Origin: Closterium sp. NIES-65
Lineage: Eukaryota > Streptophyta > Zygnematophyceae > Desmidiales > Closteriaceae
Length of the DNA: 64,000 bases
Reading direction: 5' to 3'
Assembly (NCBI GenBank): GCA_948144175.1
Contig: CANXME010000233.1
Location: 248,001 to 312,000 of the forward strand
The notes below the pieces were generated by a model, which was not told the origin of the DNA, did no database searches, and worked only from the letters and a program-made list of their open reading frames with translations. How positions within the stretch are numbered: position 1 is the first letter of the stretch; each line of letters begins with the position of its first letter. The position numbers and the translations under genes were made by a program. This document shows, piece after piece, positions 37,290-48,786 of the stretch.

Positions 37290-39482
37290 ATGGCTAGCTC
37301 ACAGGTTCTCGTGTTCGATGCTGAGGGCCGCCCTGTGAAGTTTGACACCTGGCTCGATGACCTGCACCTCTACCTACAGCTCACAGCCAAGGATGACATC
37401 TCACTGTACGATCACGCCCTAGGCCATGTCACTGCCCCTGCTGCTACTGCTGACAGCACTGCTCGCTCACAGTGGCAGACTCGTGATGCCCACGCTCGCT
37501 TCGCCATTCGCAACTCCCTGCCGATAGACGAACGCGAGCACTTTGGTCAGCACAAGACTGCACAGGCACTGTACACAGCTGTAGTTGCTCGCTACTCCTC
37601 ACCTGCCTCTGCCGCACTAGGCCGTCTCTCCCTCCCCTACCTGTTTCCCGACCTGGCCTCCTTTCACACAGTCGCTGACCTCATCACGCACCTCCGTACT
37701 AGTGAGGCCCGCTTCCGTGCCGCCATGCCTGCTGAGTTCCTTGCCACGCACCCCCCTCCACTCTGGCTCACTCTCTACCACCTAGTCACCCGCCTCCCTG
37801 ACACACTGCGTGCTGTCAGGGACCACTTCCTAGCTCGTTGCCCCACTGAGCTCACTATTGCCCTCCTCGAGAAGGAGCTACTTGCAGCTGAGACTAGCAT
37901 AGTCGCTGTAGGTGCCTCTCGTGGCGACCCCCGTACCCCGTTCTTTGAGGGGTGTTCTCCTTCCCCCCTTCTTCCCTCTGTCGCCTCTTCTGCTGCTGTC
38001 GACCTTCTTGGTACTGAGAAGGTCGGCGCTGCGTCTGCCTTGAGCGGACGCCGCAGCGGCAAGGGCAAAGGGGGCAAGGGTGGTGGCGGTGACGGCGGGG
38101 GAGGCGGCGGTGGGGGCGGTGGAGGCAGTGGGGGTGGTGGCTCGGCTGGAGGGGCGAGTGGTAGCTGTGGGGGTGGTGGCGGCAGCGGCGGGGGAGGTGG
38201 CAGGAGTGGAGGCGGCGGTTGGGGTGGCGGTGGACGAGGCGGCGGCAGGGGTTGGGGTGGTCGAGGAGGTGGCAGCGGTGGTGGTGGCCGTGGAGGCACT
38301 GGCGGTGGCCAGGGCCAGCAGCACACTCCCTCGCCCCAGGAGGTCCGTAAGTGGTACTCTCAGCACGGGGGTGGGGGTGGTCTTAGCTGCACGTACGTCA
38401 TTCGCACTGGTGACCGCACTGGTCAGCAGTGTGGACGACCGCACGCCACACAGCGCTGCTTCTCTCGTCTCGACGACGCTTGGCGTGTTCAGTTCCCTCA
38501 GGCCACTGAGCTGCCCCGCTGGCTTGATCTCCTGAAGAAGGGGATTGATATCTATGCTCTAGACTTTGATGCTATTCTATCTGCCATGTATGTGATGTCT
38601 ACTAGTGGAGAGGGTGCTGAGTACTTGTGTGTGCCGCCCGACCCGGGCATTAGGGCCAGTGCGTCTGCCGCTCCAGGTACTCGCGTGTCGGCTACCCCAG
38701 GTGCTGGTGAGGCTGCTGCTCTAGGTGCTCGTGTGTCTCCCCCCCTTGGTACTGCGTCGACTGCCGCACTGCACTCCTTCACACTGAACTCGGGTGCTTC
38801 TCGCTGCTTCTTTCGTGACCGCACTACCCTTGAGCCGCTTGCTCGGCCAGTTGCTGTCTCCCTTGCTGACCCCTCTGGGGGTCCGGTCATTGCGACCTCT
38901 TCCACTGTCCTTCCCTCCCCTGCGGTCCCGTCGGGCACACTGTCAGGTCTCCACCTCCCCTCGTTCTCTACGAACTTGGTGGCAGGATGTGCACTCCAGG
39001 ACGGGGGTGTTCACCAGTTCACCCCTGCCTACGAGCGCGTGACACACTGCACGTGTGCTCGTACGGGCCGTCACTTGGCTACCTTCACTCGGCAGCCAGG
39101 GTCGGACCTGTACACACTGACTACTGAGTCCCCTCAGGTTGCTGCGACTGCGTCCGCGTCCGCGTCAGGTCAGCTGTCCGCCCCCTGCTCGTGTCGCTCT
39201 TTGGCACACGAGACTGTCCTCTGGCACCACCGCCTTGGCCACCCGTCTGTGCAGCGGCTTCGTGCCATGCACTCCCGGTACCTTGTCTCTGGCCTGCCCA
39301 GGGTCCTTCCTGCCCTCCCACCCTCGCCTGCTCCTACCTGTCTCCCCTGTGTCGAGGGACGGCAGCGCGCCGCTCCTCACTCCTCCTCGTTCCCCCCGAC
39401 GACTGCTCCCTTGCAGACACTCCACATGGACGTGTGGGGCCCAGCCCGTGTCCTGGTCAGGGTCAGGAGAGGTACTTCCTGA
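37290..39482 (+). CDS. Gag-protease and integrase start of element B
   Basis: 730 residues from ATG 37290. The Gag domain (about 1-215) holds VLVFDAEGRPVKFDTWLDDL, LPIDEREHFGQHKTAQAL, ARYSSPASAALGRLSLPYLF. A Gly-rich tract follows (about 262-340). Next is an unusual Cys/His cluster with spacing C-X13-C-X3-H-X4-C (about 370-395). The protease motif reads NSGAS at 500 where relatives have DSGAS, so the catalytic Asp is replaced by Asn. Then come the integrase zinc finger (HHRLGHP, CLPCVEG) and HMDVWGP. A one-base change near 39455 throws the frame to a stop at 39482; the rest of pol is in another frame. Confidence 0.88.
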   Translation: MASSQVLVFDAEGRPVKFDTWLDDLHLYLQLTAKDDISLYDHALGHVTAPAATADSTARSQWQTRDAHARFAIRNSLPIDEREHFGQHKTAQALYTAVVARYSSPASAALGRLSLPYLFPDLASFHTVADLITHLRTSEARFRAAMPAEFLATHPPPLWLTLYHLVTRLPDTLRAVRDHFLARCPTELTIALLEKELLAAETSIVAVGASRGDPRTPFFEGCSPSPLLPSVASSAAVDLLGTEKVGAASALSGRRSGKGKGGKGGGGDGGGGGGGGGGGSGGGGSAGGASGSCGGGGGSGGGGGRSGGGGWGGGGRGGGRGWGGRGGGSGGGGRGGTGGGQGQQHTPSPQEVRKWYSQHGGGGGLSCTYVIRTGDRTGQQCGRPHATQRCFSRLDDAWRVQFPQATELPRWLDLLKKGIDIYALDFDAILSAMYVMSTSGEGAEYLCVPPDPGIRASASAAPGTRVSATPGAGEAAALGARVSPPLGTASTAALHSFTLNSGASRCFFRDRTTLEPLARPVAVSLADPSGGPVIATSSTVLPSPAVPSGTLSGLHLPSFSTNLVAGCALQDGGVHQFTPAYERVTHCTCARTGRHLATFTRQPGSDLYTLTTESPQVAATASASASGQLSAPCSCRSLAHETVLWHHRLGHPSVQRLRAMHSRYLVSGLPRVLPALPPSPAPTCLPCVEGRQRAAPHSSSFPPTTAPLQTLHMDVWGPARVLVRVRRGTS

Positions 39483-42400
39483 TAGTTGTTGACGACTACT
39501 CGCGCTACACCTCGGTCTTCCCCTTGCGCACCAAGGGTGAGGTCCCTGATGTCTTGATCCCTTGGATCCGCAGAGCCCGTCTCCAGCTCAGCGAGCGTTT
39601 TCACTCGGACTTTCCTGTCCTGCGCTTGCACTCTGACAGAGGTGGTGAGTTCTCCTCCGACCTCTTGGCAGCCTACTGTGCTGAGCACGGCATTGAGCAG
39701 TCGTTCACGCTTCCGGCTTCTCCACAGCAGAATGGGGTTGCGGAGCACCGCATTGGCCTGGTCATGGAGGTCGCCCGTGCCTCCTTGATCCATGCGGCTG
39801 CCCCCCACTTTCTGTGGCCGTTTGCGGTCCGGTACGCTGCGCATCAGCTCAACCTCTGGCCCCGTGTCTCCTTGCCGGAGACCTCGCCCACGCTGCTGTG
39901 GACGGGGGAGGTTGGCGATGCGTCGCGTTTCCGGGTCTGGGGGTCTCGAGCTTTTGTCCGCGATTCGTCTGCGGACAAGCTCTCCTCCCGTGCTGTTCCC
40001 TGCGTCTTCCTCGGCTTTTTCCCGGACGCGTCTGGTTGGCAGTTTTACCACGCCACCTCGCGCCGAGTCTTGCCCTCCCAGGACGTCACTTTTGACGAGT
40101 CCGTCCCCTACTACCGCCTCTTCCCCTACCGCACTGCCCCGCTCCCCCCCCCGCCTCTCTTCCTCGCGCCAGGTGCTGCTGTTGCAGACCCCCTCCCCCC
40201 TCAGGGTGCCGCTCCCTCAGGTGTGTCTCAGGTAGACCCGGTTGAGCCTGTTGAGGTAGCTGTCGAATCTCATCCTGCTGGGGGTGCTGAGCCTGGGGGT
40301 GTGGAGCCTGGGGGTGTGGAGCCTGGGGGTGTGGAGCCTGGGGGTGTGGAGCCTGGGGGTGTGGAGCTTGAGGGTGCTGAGCTTGGGGGTGTGGAGCCTC
40401 GTGGTGCTGAGCTGCGGAGTCCGGAGTCTGGGGGTTCTGAGTCTGGAGGTACTAGGCCTGGGAGTCCTCCACCTGGAGGAGCCCTCTCCTCGGAGCAGCT
40501 GCGTGCGTGGTACTTAGAGTACTGCAGCCTCCGGAGAGGTACCGCTCGAGCCGGACGTACTATTGGGACTGGTGCTAGTGCTTCTTCTCCCGTTCGGGAG
40601 CTCCCCTCCCGCGAGCGGATCCGTGAGTGGTACGAGCGGCGCTGCACTCTTCGGAGTGGCGTGCCTTGTGTTACGGACCCCGCTGCTGTTGGAGCTGCTG
40701 CTGGTGCTGAGGACCCGGGCGTTGGAGCTGCTGCTGGTGCTGAGGACCCGGGCGTTGGAGCTGTTGCTGGTGCTGAGGACCCGGGCGTTGGAGCCGCTGC
40801 TGGTGCTGAGGACCCGGGCGTTGGTGCTGCTGCTGGTGCTGAGGACCCAGGCGTTGGAGCTGCCGCTGGTGCTGCGGACCCGGGCGTTGGAGCTGCTACT
40901 GGTGCTGAGGACCCGGGCGTTGGAGCTGCCGCTGGTGCTGAGGACGTGGGCGCTGGAGCTGCTGCTGGTGCTGCGGACCCTAGTGCGGGTGTCCCTGCTG
41001 GCTGTGGTGTCACTGCTCGGTCTCGGCCGTACTTTGTTCCGCTCCTTCAGCAGGTTCATGGTCAGCTTCCTCCTCCTTTTCCTCCTCCCTCCTTAGCGTG
41101 TCCTCCGCCTCTCCAGCTGCAGTCGGCGTTACCGTCTGCCTCCTCTCTCCCTGGTCCTGCTCCTTACACTGGTCCAACTGGAGGTCTTACTGAGCGGCGT
41201 GAGCCTGCGTCTCGTCCTGCGTCGCCTGAGTCTCGTCCTGAGTCGCCTGTCCGCACTGCTCTCTCTAGTAGTCGAGTCCAGCGTCAGCGTCTTCCTGCTG
41301 TCCCAGGCACTCACCGGATGGTGCTTCGTCCGTCCACTGCTCCACAGCGTGTCCCACTGCCGTCTCCTCCTGCTTCCTCTCTTCCTGCTCTTGCTGACAC
41401 GGATGCACCAGACATCCCGACCCCACGCTCTTACGCAGAGGCGATGGCCGGTCCCTACTCCTCTCAGTGGCAGTCAGCCATGGACACACAGATGGCTTCC
41501 TGGAAGTCCACAGGCACCTACGTCGACGAGGTTCCCCCACCTGGGGCGAACATCGTCAGTGGCATGTGGATTTTCAGGGTGAAGCGGCCGCCGGGCTCTC
41601 CGCCTGTCTTCAAGGCGCGTTACGTTGCACTAGGCTTCAGTCAGCGAGAGGGAGTTGACTTCTTCCAGACCTTCTCCCCGACCCCAAAGATGACCACTCT
41701 TCGGGTTCTGCTGCACGTCGTCGCTCAGCGTGACTACGAGCTCCACTCGCTTGACTTCAGCACAGCTTTCCTACAGGGCAGCCTGCACGAGGAGATCTGG
41801 CTGCGCCGTCCACCTGGCTTCACTGGGTCGTTCCCTCATGGTACCCAGTGGAGCCTCCGACGGCCGGTCTACGGTCTCCGCCATGCGCCTCGTGAGTGGC
41901 ACGACACACTGAGGACTACGCTTGCGGCTCTTGGGTTCGCGCCTTCTACTGCTGACCCGTCGCTGTTTCTACGCACCGACACCTCACTTCCGCCATTCTA
42001 CGTCCTTGTGTACGTCGACGACTTGGTCTTTGCTACTGCTGACACTGTGGCACTCGCCCACGTGAAGTCGGAGCTGCAGAAGAGACACACATGCACAGAC
42101 CTGGGTGAACTGACAAGCTATCTTGGCTTGCGGATCACCCGGGACAGAGCACGCCGCACCATCACCTTGACTCAGTCACACATGGTGCAGCAGGTCCTTC
42201 AGCGCTTCCGCTTCATGTACTCCTCGCCTCAGCCCACTCCTCTGCCTACCGGTCACTCGCTCTCAGCTCTGCCTTCGGATGAGTCCGTAGAGCCGAGTGG
42301 CCCGTATCCAGAGCTCGTGGGTTGCCTCATGTACCTGATGACCTGCACTCGACCAGACCTTGCATACCCTCTCAGCATTCTTGCACGCTATGTCGCTCCC

Positions 42401-42937
42401 GGCCGTCACCGGAAGGAGCACATGGATGCAGCTAAGAGGGTGTTGCGCTACTTGTGCAGTACGTCGGGCATGGGGCTAGTGCTTGGAGGGCGAGTCCCAG
42501 TTGTTCTCACTGGGCACTCAGACGCTTCTTGGGCAGACGACCAGGCTACTCAGCGGTCGTCTCAGGGTTACTCCTTCAGTCTTGGCTCTGGTTCTGTTTC
42601 TTGGCGTTCTACTCGCTCTTCTTCTGTTCTCAGCTCCAGTTGTGAGGCTGAGATCTATGCCACAGCCATGGTGGCCCATGAGCTACGCTGGCTCACCTAC
42701 TTGCTGACCGACCTTGGAGAGCAGCCTCGTTCTCCTCCAGTGTTGTACGTCGACAACAAGGCAGCCATTGCCTTGTGTGAGGAGCACAGACTGGAGCACA
42801 GAACGAAGCACATTGCTCTGCGTTACTTCCTTGCTCGAGAGCTGCAGCAGCGTGGTCAGCTTCGCCTGCGTTACGTGGCCTCTGAGGCCAACACTGCTGA
42901 TGTGTTCACCAAGGCGCTTCAGCCTTGTGACCATTAG
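39455..42937 (+). CDS. Integrase-RT-RNase H of element B
   Basis: Open from the frameshift point to TAG 42937. The integrase core holds VVDDYSRYTSVFPLRTKGE, LHSDRGGEF and QQNGVAEHRIG. A linker with repeated GGVEP units (40290-40400) and a second array of AGAEDPGVGA units (40690-40985) separates it from RT. RT motifs: WIFRVKRPPGSPPVFKARYV, FSTAFLQGS, LVYVDDLVFATAD, SYLGLRITRDRARRT. RNase H motifs: GHSDASWADDQATQRSSQGY, SCEAEIYATAM, YVDNKAAIALCEEHRLEHRT. Apart from the upstream frameshift this half looks functional. Confidence 0.9.
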   Translation, partial: GQGQERYFLIVVDDYSRYTSVFPLRTKGEVPDVLIPWIRRARLQLSERFHSDFPVLRLHSDRGGEFSSDLLAAYCAEHGIEQSFTLPASPQQNGVAEHRIGLVMEVARASLIHAAAPHFLWPFAVRYAAHQLNLWPRVSLPETSPTLLWTGEVGDASRFRVWGSRAFVRDSSADKLSSRAVPCVFLGFFPDASGWQFYHATSRRVLPSQDVTFDESVPYYRLFPYRTAPLPPPPLFLAPGAAVADPLPPQGAAPSGVSQVDPVEPVEVAVESHPAGGAEPGGVEPGGVEPGGVEPGGVEPGGVELEGAELGGVEPRGAELRSPESGGSESGGTRPGSPPPGGALSSEQLRAWYLEYCSLRRGTARAGRTIGTGASASSPVRELPSRERIREWYERRCTLRSGVPCVTDPAAVGAAAGAEDPGVGAAAGAEDPGVGAVAGAEDPGVGAAAGAEDPGVGAAAGAEDPGVGAAAGAADPGVGAATGAEDPGVGAAAGAEDVGAGAAAGAADPSAGVPAGCGVTARSRPYFVPLLQQVHGQLPPPFPPPSLACPPPLQLQSALPSASSLPGPAPYTGPTGGLTERREPASRPASPESRPESPVRTALSSSRVQRQRLPAVPGTHRMVLRPSTAPQRVPLPSPPASSLPALADTDAPDIPTPRSYAEAMAGPYSSQWQSAMDTQMASWKSTGTYVDEVPPPGANIVSGMWIFRVKRPPGSPPVFKARYVALGFSQREGVDFFQTFSPTPKMTTLRVLLHVVAQRDYELHSLDFSTAFLQGSLHEEIWLRRPPGFTGSFPHGTQWSLRRPVYGLRHAPREWHDTLRTTLAALGFAPSTADPSLFLRTDTSLPPFYVLVYVDDLVFATADTVALAHVKSELQKRHTCTDLGELTSYLGLRITRDRARRTITLTQSHMVQQVLQRFRFMYSSPQPTPLPTGHSLSALPSDESVEPSGPYPELVGCLMYLMTCTRPDLAYPLSILARYVAPGRHRKEHMDAAKRVLRYLCSTSGMGLVLGGRVPVVLTGHSDASWADDQATQRSSQGYSFSLGSGSVSWRSTRSSSVLSSSCEAEIYATAMVAHELRWLTYLLTDLGEQPRSPPVLYVDNKAAIALCEEHRLEHRTKHIALRYFLARELQQRGQLRLRYVASEANTADVFTKALQPCDH

Positions 42938-43197
42938 CGCTTTTGCACTCTTCTAGGCCTTGTGCCTACTGGACCTCACTTGCTTACTTCTTGAGTCTGT
43001 TTGTACTGTGATTTCTATATATATACCTGCATGTTTACTCTTGTTAGGTTGTGATCATTATAAACCTGCATGTGAACTGGTCTTGTGACCACTTGCTTGT
43101 GCTCGGAATTTGTGTGCTATCCTTGAGATCCACCCTGAGCTTGTTTTGCCTTGCTTTGCCTTGACTGGTCTTGTGACCCCTAGTTCTCCCCCACTTT

Positions 43198-43210
43198 GCC
43201 TATGGGGGTG
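43198..43210 (+). other. Polypurine tract region of element B
   Basis: CTATGGGGGTG directly precedes the 3' LTR. The same sequence precedes the 3' LTRs of A (48984) and I (62506), marking the plus-strand priming site of the family. Confidence 0.65.
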
Positions 43211-43342
43211 TGTCAAACATTATATATGTTGTGTTAGTTTAGGCTACAGTGGGTTAGCCTATAGGGGGTACACAATTCTAGGGTTAGGTACTTGTACTCA
43301 TTTCACTGCTAGTTCATTCATTCCTGTTCAGTGATTCCAACA
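43211..43342 (+). repeat. 3' LTR of element B (132 bp)
   Basis: Identical to 28470-28601, followed by the target copy CAGCA. Confidence 0.93.
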
Positions 43343-43637
43343 CAGCACTGTTCGCTCACAGTGGGCGACACGCGATGCTGCTGCTCGTCTTGCTGTGCGT
43401 CGCCACTTACCGACCACTGAGCGTGCGCACTTTAGCCAGTACAAGAGTGCTCAGACCTTGTACGACGCTGTAGTTGCACGCTACTCTTCCCCTGCCACTG
43501 CTGCACTGAGCCGCCTCATGCTACCGTACCTCTTCCCTGACCTTGCTGCCTTTCCCACAGTTGCTGACCTTATTACGCACCTCCGCACTAGTGACACTCG
43601 CTATCGCGCTGCGCTTTTTGCTGAGTTCTGCGCCAAG

Positions 43638-43668
<31 letters not shown>

Positions 43669-46600
43669 ATGTACATCACCCTCTACTACATAGTCACTCG
43701 GCTCCCTGACTCTCTCCGCGTAGTCAGGGACCAGTTCCTCTCAGTTTGCCCCACCACTCTCACCGCTGACCTCATCGAGAAGGGCCTCCTAGCAGCAGAG
43801 AAGAGCATAGTCGCTGTAGGAGCCACTCGTGGTGACCCTCGCACCCTCGTCTTTGAGGGGTGTTCCCCCCCCCCCCCCCCCCTCTTGCCCTCTGTTGCTT
43901 CTGCTGCTGCGGCCGACCTCGTTGGTTTCGAGTCGGTCGGCGCTGCGTCTGCCCCTAGCGGGAGACGCCACACCGGCAAGGGCAAGGGGGGCAAGGGCGC
44001 TGGAGGGGCTGGCGGGGGCGGTGGAGGTGGTGGTGGAGGCAGTGGAGGGGGTGGGGGTGGTGGTGGGAGTGGTGGCGGGGGTGGCGGCGGCGGCGGCAGC
44101 AGTGGAGGCGGAGGAGGCGGCGGTGGTGGCGGAGGGGACGAAGGCGGCGGAGGTGGCGGAGGAGGCGGAGGTGGAGGAGGTGGCGGAGGCGGCGGCGGCG
44201 GCGGTGGTGGAGCAAGTCGCGACTCTGCGCAGAGGAGTGGGTCAGGTGGTGGTCCGCGCCAGCAGCAGTGGAGTGGTGAGACCCTGTCCCCCCAGCGGCT
44301 TCGTGAGTGGTACGCTACGCAGTCAGCGCGGTGGGGGTACTGGTCCCTGCACTTACGTCCTCCGTACCGGCGACCGAGCTGGTGAGCAGGGCGGGGGCCC
44401 GCACTCCACCCAGCGCTGCTTCGGCCGCCTGACGGACGCGTGGCGTCACCAGTTCCCTGAGGCGTCAGAGATCCCTCGCTGGGGAGATCTGTCTAGTGCA
44501 GGGGTTGCCATCTTTGATCTTGACTATGATGCTATCCTTGCTGCCATGTATTCTGTGACTACTAGTGTTGAGGGTGACTGTTACCTGTGTGTACCGCCTG
44601 ACCCGGGCATTGAGGCCACTGCTCTAGGTGCTGGTGAGGCTGCTGCTCTAGGTGCTAGTGCGTCTACTGCCCTAGGTGCTAGTGCGTCTGCTGCCCCAGG
44701 TGCTGGTGAGTCTGCTCTCGCAGGTACTACGTCGGCTCAGGCCTTAAACACCTTCACCCTTGACTCGGGTGCGTCCCGCTCCTTCTTTCGAGACCGCACC
44801 ACTTTTACGCCGCTCAGTCGGCCGGTTGCAGTCTCCCTGGCAGACCTCTCTGGCGGACCTACAGGATAGGGGGGATGACCAGTTCACTCCTGCGAGTCAG
44901 CGGGTGACCCACTGCACGTGTGCTCGGAAAGGCCGACACTTGGCCACGTTCACCCGTCGGCCAGGGTCGAGCCTGTACACCCTTACTACTGAGTCTCCTC
45001 CGGCTGTTGAGTCTGGCCAGGTAGCTGCGTCGAGTCAGGTGTTTGCTGCAGTGTCCAGGTCTGGTCCTCAGTCTGCTCCCTGCTCGTGTCGTCTACTGTC
45101 CCACTAGACTCTCCTCTGGCACCACCGCCTTGGTCACCCCTCCCTGCCTCGTCTCCGAGGCATGGCCTCCCGTGTCCTTGTCTCTGGTCTCCCTCAGTCT
45201 CTCCCTCCCCTACCTCCGAGGCCTGGCCCTACCTGCGTCCCCTTCGTCGAGGGGCGACAGCGCGCCGCCCCTCACTCCTCCGAGTTTCCTCCGACAGAGG
45301 CTCCGCTACAGACCCTCCACATGGACGTGTGGGGCCCCGCCCGCGTCCGTGGGCAGGGACACGAGCGTTACTTCCTGTTGGTGGTTGACGACTACTCGCG
45401 TTACACCACAGTCTTCCCCTTGCGCAGCAAGGGTGACGTCACTGAGGTGTTGATCGAGTGGATCCGCGCAGCTCGTCTCCAGCTCAAGGAGAGTTTCGGC
45501 TCGGACTTTCCTGTTCTGCGTCTGCACTCGGACAAAGGCGGGGAGTTTTCCTCTGCCCGTCTGGGAGCCTTCTGTCGTGCACAGGGCATCCGCCAGACCT
45601 TCACGCTTCCGGCCTCTCCACAACAAAATGGGATTGCTGAGCGCCGCGTTGGCATGGTCATGGACGTAGCTCGTACGTCCATGATGCATGCGGCTGCCCC
45701 CCATTTTCTGTGGCCGTTTCCTTGTGGTGGACGGGGAAGGTTAGCGATGCGTCTGCGTTACGGTTCTGGGGATCTCAGGCGTTTGTCCGCGACTTGTCTG
45801 CGGACAAGCTGTCCCCCCGTGCTGTTCCCTGCGTTTTCCTAGGCTTCCCCCCTGACACGCCTGGGTGGCAGTTTTACCACCCCACCTCGCGTCGTGTTCT
45901 GTCCTCCCAGGACGTCACCTTTGACGAGTCGGTGCCTTACTACCTTCTCTTCCCCTACCGCACTGCGCCCCTCCCCCCGCCGCCGCTCTTCCTTGCGCCA
46001 GGTCCTCCCCCGGTAGACCCCCTCCCCCCTCAGGGTCCTGCCCCGTCAGGTGTGTCCCAGGTAGACGCACTCGAGCCTGTCGAGGTAGCTGTTGACTCAG
46101 GTGCTGCTAGAGGTGCTGAGCCTGCGGGTGCCGGGTCTGGAGGTGCTGAGTTTGGGGGTGCTGAGCCTGGGGGTGCTGGGTCTGGGGGTGCTGAGCCTAG
46201 GGGTGGGGAGCCTGGGGGCGCTGGGTCTGCTCGTGTGGTCGCCGGCGGTGCTTCGTCGAGGCAGGAGCCACTCTCTCCACAGGAGCTGCGCGAGTGGTTT
46301 GCCCGGCGCTGGAGCCGTGCTGCTGGAGCTGGAGGTACTACTGTTGCTGCTGGTCCCGGAGGTGCTCGTACTGGCGGTCCTGGAGCTGCTAGGACTGCGG
46401 GTGCTGCTGGGGCTACTGGAGTTGGTCCTGCTGGAGCTGCTGGCGGTACTGGTGCTGCTGGAGCTGGAGCTGCTGGGGGTGTTGGCGCTGGTGTTTCTGC
46501 TGGCACTGGTGCGTCTGGGGGTGTTGGAGTTGGCGCTGTTGGAGCTGGAGGTGCTGCTGGCGCTGGTGCTGCCGCTGGGGGTGCTGGTGCTGTCCTTGCT

Positions 46601-48786
46601 GGTTTTGGAGGCGCTGCGCAGCCGAGGCCGTACTTCGTTCCGCTCCTGGAGCAGGTTATTGGTCTCCCGCCCTCTACTGGTCCTGCTCCTCCCTTAGAGT
46701 GTCCACAGCCTGTCTAGTCGCAGTCACAGTTACAGCACGCCTCCCCCCTACCTGCTCCTTCTCCCTACACTGGTCCTACTGGAGGTCTTGCTCAGCGTCG
46801 TGAGCCTGCGTCTTGTCCTGCGTCGCCTGTTCGTGCTGCTCGCACTAGTGGTCGTACTGCGCGTCCGCGTCCTCCTACGGTCCCAGGCACACACCAGATG
46901 GCGCTGCGTCCTTCCACTGCTCCTCTGCGTGTCCCGTTGCCGTCTCCTCTAGAGTCCTCTCTTTCTACTCTTGCTGACCCGGAGTCTGACTCTCTTCGTG
47001 CTGCCAGTCCTTCTGTCACGCGTCTCCTGGCTACTGTTGTCACTGACCCTTCCTTTGAGTTCACTGCTGCGTCTGTCCTAGTTGCTGAGCTTGTCGACTT
47101 CGCTGCTCGCTGTCGTCTAGACTACGCTGCTAGTCTAGTTGCTGGGTCTGAGTCTGTCTGTCCTCCGTCCGTCGGGGGTGAGTGTGCTCTTGGCACGGAC
47201 GTCCTTAAGGACAGGCAGGAGGAGTTCCAGTGCTTTGCTGCTGCTTTGCCCCATCTCGTGTCCACGCTGATTGCCCTTGAGGGAGACCCGGACGCACCTG
47301 ACATCCCGACTCCCCGATCGTATGCTGAGGCGATCGAGGGTCCCTACTCCTCTCAGAGGTAGTCGGCCATGGACGCAGAGATGGCTTCCTGGAAGTCCAC
47401 AGGCACCTACGTTGACGAGGTTCCCCCACCTTGGGCGAACATCGTCAGTGGCATGTGGATTTTCAGGGTGAAGCGGCCGCCGGGTTCTCCGCCTGTCTTC
47501 AAGGCGCGTTACGTGGCTCGAGGCTTCAGTCAGCGGCAGGGAGTCGACTACTTTCAGACCTTCTCTCCCACCCCGAAGATGACCACTCTTTGGGTGCTGC
47601 TGCACATAGCTGCTCAGTGCGACTACGAGCTTCACTCTCTTGACTTCAGCACGGCTTTCCTGCAGGGCAGCCTGCACGAGGAGATCTGGCTGCGCCGCCC
47701 ACCTGGCTTCACTGGGTCGTTTCCTCCTGGTACCCAGTGGAGCCTCCGGCGGCCAGTCTACGGTCTCCGCTAGGCGCCCTGTGAGTGGCACCACACATTG
47801 AGGACTACACTTGCGGCTCTTGGGTTTCCTCCTTCTACTGCCGACCCGTCGCTGTTTCTGCGCACCGACACCTCTTTGCCGCCGTTCTACATCCTCGTGT
47901 ACGTCGACGACTTGGTCTTTGCCACAGCTGACACTGCTGGACTCGCCCACGTCATTACCCTGACACAGTCACACATGGTGCAGCAGGTCCTTCAGCGCTT
48001 CGACTTCACGTACTCCTCGCCTCAGGCCACTCCTCTGTCTACTCGCCACTCGCTCTCAGCTCTGCCTTCGGATGAGTCCGTAGAGCCGAGTGGCCCGTAC
48101 CCAGAGCTTGTTGGCTGCCTCATGTACCTGATGACCTGCAAACAACCTGACCTTGCATACCCTCTTAGCATCTTGGCACGCTATGTTGCTCCTGGGAGAC
48201 ACCGACCAGAGCACATGGCTGCAGCGAAGAGGGTGTTGCGCTACTTGTGCAGTACGTCGGGCATGGGGCTAGGCTTGGAGGGCGACGTCGAGTGGTCCTC
48301 ACAGGTCACGCTGACGCTTCTTGGGCTGACGACTAGGCTACGCAGCGGTCGTCACAGGGTTACACCTCCAGCCTTGGTTCCGACTCTGTTTCGTGGCGGT
48401 CTACCCGCTCGTCTTCTGTTCTCGGCTCCAGCTGTGAGGCTGAGATCTACGCGGGGGCCATGGCTGCACAAGAGTTTCGCTGGCTCACCTACCTGCTAAC
48501 TGACCTAGGAGAGGCGCCTCGTTCTCCTCCAGTTCTGTACGTAGACAACAAGGCCTTGCTGGCCTTGTGTCGGGAGCACAGACTGGAGCACAAAACGAAG
48601 CACATTGCTCTTCGCTACTTCCTTGCTCGTGAGCTGCAGCAGCGTGGTCAGCTGCGCCTTGCTTACGTGGCCTCTGAGGCCAACATTGCTGATATCTTTA
48701 CCAAGGCACTCCCGCCTGGTGATCATCAGCGTTTCTCTACGATGCTAGGTCTTGTGCCTACTTGGCCTCACTTGCTCACTTCTTGA
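43343..48786 (+). pseudogene. Degraded gag-pol of element A (after B)
   Basis: Continues the A Gag (TVRSQWATRDAAARLAVRRH) and keeps the whole Copia order, but with many lesions: poly-C runs of 28 (43641-43668) and 18 (43865-43882) in gag, a very long Gly-rich tract, loss of one Cys in the Cys/His cluster (EQGGGPH), an early stop at 44867, a stop at 45105, a deletion of about 80 bp in integrase near 45720, stops at 46715, 47360 and 47771, a deletion of about 100 bp in RT near 47952, and a frameshift near 48285. Recognisable remnants are DSGASRSFFRDRT (44760), VVDDYSRYTTVFPLRSKGD, LVYVDDLVFATAD and YVDNKALLALCREHRLEHKT. Not functional. Confidence 0.9.

Larger units (their letters stand above)
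28470..43342 (+). mobile_element. Copia element B (short-LTR family), interrupted by C
   Basis: LTRs 28470-28601 and 43211-43342, 132 bp and identical by eye. Perfect 5-bp target duplication CAGCA (28465-28469 and 43343-43347). Removing B and one CAGCA rejoins the gag codons of A. Without C the element is about 7.2 kb. Identical LTRs suggest a young insertion. Confidence 0.95.
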
